Assembly (NCBI GenBank): GCA_036491755.1
Contig: DASXBJ010000076.1
Location: 1 to 7,014, forward strand
Source of the DNA: DASXBJ01 sp036491755
GTDB taxonomy: Bacteria; Chloroflexota; Dormibacteria; Dormibacterales; Dormibacteraceae
DNA length: 7,014 nt
Reading direction: 5' to 3'
Part shown: positions 6,025 to 7,014 of the stretch, piece by piece
Position numbering within the stretch: the stretch's first letter is position 1
Layout: every line of letters begins with the position of its first letter
The notes under the pieces: generated by a model
Seen by the model: the letters and a program-made list of their open reading frames with translations, nothing else
Databases searched by the model: none
Told to the model about the DNA's origin: nothing
Made by a program: the position numbers and the translations under genes

Positions 6025-7014
6025 CTAGGGTCGGATGTATTGCCCCGGGATCCGAGTGACGGTCCCGTCCCCGTGAACGATCACGACGTCCACCGGCGAA
6101 TGCGAGCTGCTGTCGGTCGTGGCCTGCATGAGCACGGCAAAGTCCGCTCCGTCCGGCCGGACCATGAAGCTCTCGAGGTCTTGGACGCCATCGGACCGCC
6201 ACAGCACCGTGCCGCTCGGGACGTCCATCAAGGCGAGCTGCGTCGGGACTCCCGAGGCCCAGGGCGAGGTCGCCACCAGCGCTCGCGAGTCGTCGGCGCT
6301 GAAGGCCAGCACGTCCACGGACGCATCGAGCGTCGACACCACGGAGCCATCCGAGACTCGGCGGATGATGGTCGAGGTGGCGGCGGGCGCGATCTGGCTG
6401 TCTGACTTCGCCGAGTTCTCGGCGATGAGTCTGCCGTCGGGGCTCGCGACGATGTCCACCAGCTGGCCGGCCGGGTGGGTCTGGTGCATGAGGATCCTGC
6501 CGTCCGAGATCCGCACGACCCACACCTCAGCCGGACGTTGGTCGTAGCTGTACGTGACGATCGCCTCATCGTTGCGTGGGCTGCAGGACGCGAACGAGAT
6601 CGCGATGTCCCCAGACCGGAGGTTCGGCCCGTCGATCGCCACGGGGTGCGCTGACGCCGCTGCGCCAGGCGTCCGGATGCCGATCAGCCACCGTCCAGGG
6701 CTGCCTTCGAGCGTGCACAGCTGCCGGCTGTCGTCCGACCACATCTGGAACCCATACCTCGCCGAGGGCTGCGGGATTGGATTGCCCAGCGTGTCGAACA
6801 TCTGGGCTGGGTCTATCTTTCCTTGCTCGACCAGGAACGCCGATCCGTCAGGTGCCTGGAAGAGGGTATAGAACGGGTTGATCGGCTGGCTGAGCTTGAC
6901 CGTGCCGCGTGGCTTACCGCTCCAGTCCACGCCGATCAGCCAGGTGGCGTGCTTGGGATCGTACGCGTAGATGAGCGGCACGCCCGCCGGCGGAGGCCCA
7001 TAGTCGCCGGTGAA
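6025..7014 (-). CDS. Beta-propeller (WD40/YVTN-like) repeat protein, N-terminus beyond window
   Basis: The frame is open from the right edge to TAG 6025, giving 329 visible residues. The GTG at 6981 is probably internal, because the preceding codons (GDYGPPPAGV region) read as normal protein. Numbered from that GTG, turn motifs of the 'xPDG' type recur at residues 43 (APDG), 82 (SDDS), 134 (SPRND), 180 (SPDG), 228 (SADDS) and 275 (RPDG). Each is followed by a short hydrophobic strand such as RLIAENS, RALVATS or FAVLMQ. Spacing is about 39-52 residues, as in propeller blades. 'VWVVRISDGRIL' and 'LALMDVPSGTVLW' are the intervening strands. There is no catalytic motif. It is probably secreted or surface-bound, but the signal region is outside the window. 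It is the first visible gene of the operon; the kinase-like ATG follows 25 bases after its stop. Confidence 0.75.
   Translation of the reverse strand, partial: FTGDYGPPPAGVPLIYAYDPKHATWLIGVDWSGKPRGTVKLSQPINPFYTLFQAPDGSAFLVEQGKIDPAQMFDTLGNPIPQPSARYGFQMWSDDSRQLCTLEGSPGRWLIGIRTPGAAASAHPVAIDGPNLRSGDIAISFASCSPRNDEAIVTYSYDQRPAEVWVVRISDGRILMHQTHPAGQLVDIVASPDGRLIAENSAKSDSQIAPAATSTIIRRVSDGSVVSTLDASVDVLAFSADDSRALVATSPWASGVPTQLALMDVPSGTVLWRSDGVQDLESFMVRPDGADFAVLMQATTDSSSHSPVDVVIVHGDGTVTRIPGQYIRP

Noticed and set aside
5316..6059. Plus-strand open frame of 247 codons opposite the kinase-like gene.
   Set aside because: It is antisense to a recognisable family frame, its product is rich in Arg, Asp and Gly without domain character, and it has no ribosome site. 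The long open stretch is a by-product of high GC.

Overview
The window is high-GC bacterial DNA carrying seven protein genes in three transcription units, with short intergenic gaps and ATG, GTG and TTG starts. Gene style and content (PadR-MMPL pair, beta-propeller, cytidylate-kinase-like and DUF1858-like small proteins) suggest a soil-type Terrabacteria lineage such as Chloroflexota/Dormibacterota or Actinomycetota. That placement is inference; no rRNA or marker gene is present.

Left part (1-2150, minus strand): a PadR-family repressor gene is followed, with a one-base stop/start overlap (TGATG), by an MMPL-family membrane transporter whose C-terminus runs off the left edge. This looks like a regulator-exporter operon. 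The padR promoter has a perfect TTGACA -35 box, and two short palindromes lie over its spacer and -10, as expected for autorepression.

Middle (2151-4480, plus strand): the divergent intergenic region carries three 7-bp repeats at exact 11-bp spacing, with a TAnnnT -10 nine bases downstream. This is the architecture of a Pho box. It precedes a 700-residue secreted alkaline-phosphatase-superfamily hydrolase. A 9-bp-stem terminator ends this unit.

Right part (4484-7014, minus strand): the genes, in transcription order, are a beta-propeller protein (5' end beyond the window), a cytidylate-kinase-like gene interrupted by an in-frame TAG at codon 58, a 95-residue orphan, a 70-residue DUF1858-like protein without cysteines, and a small CxCG zinc-ribbon protein. 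Spacing of 25 bp, 5 bp and an 8-bp overlap suggests one operon for the first four. The zinc-ribbon gene may have its own start region.

The most notable points are the single amber codon splitting an otherwise intact kinase-like frame, and the Pho-box-like array in front of a secreted phosphatase-like enzyme. I see no CRISPR array, mobile element, tRNA or rRNA. The window contains a plausible phosphate-regulated unit, but I cannot claim a wholly new system.
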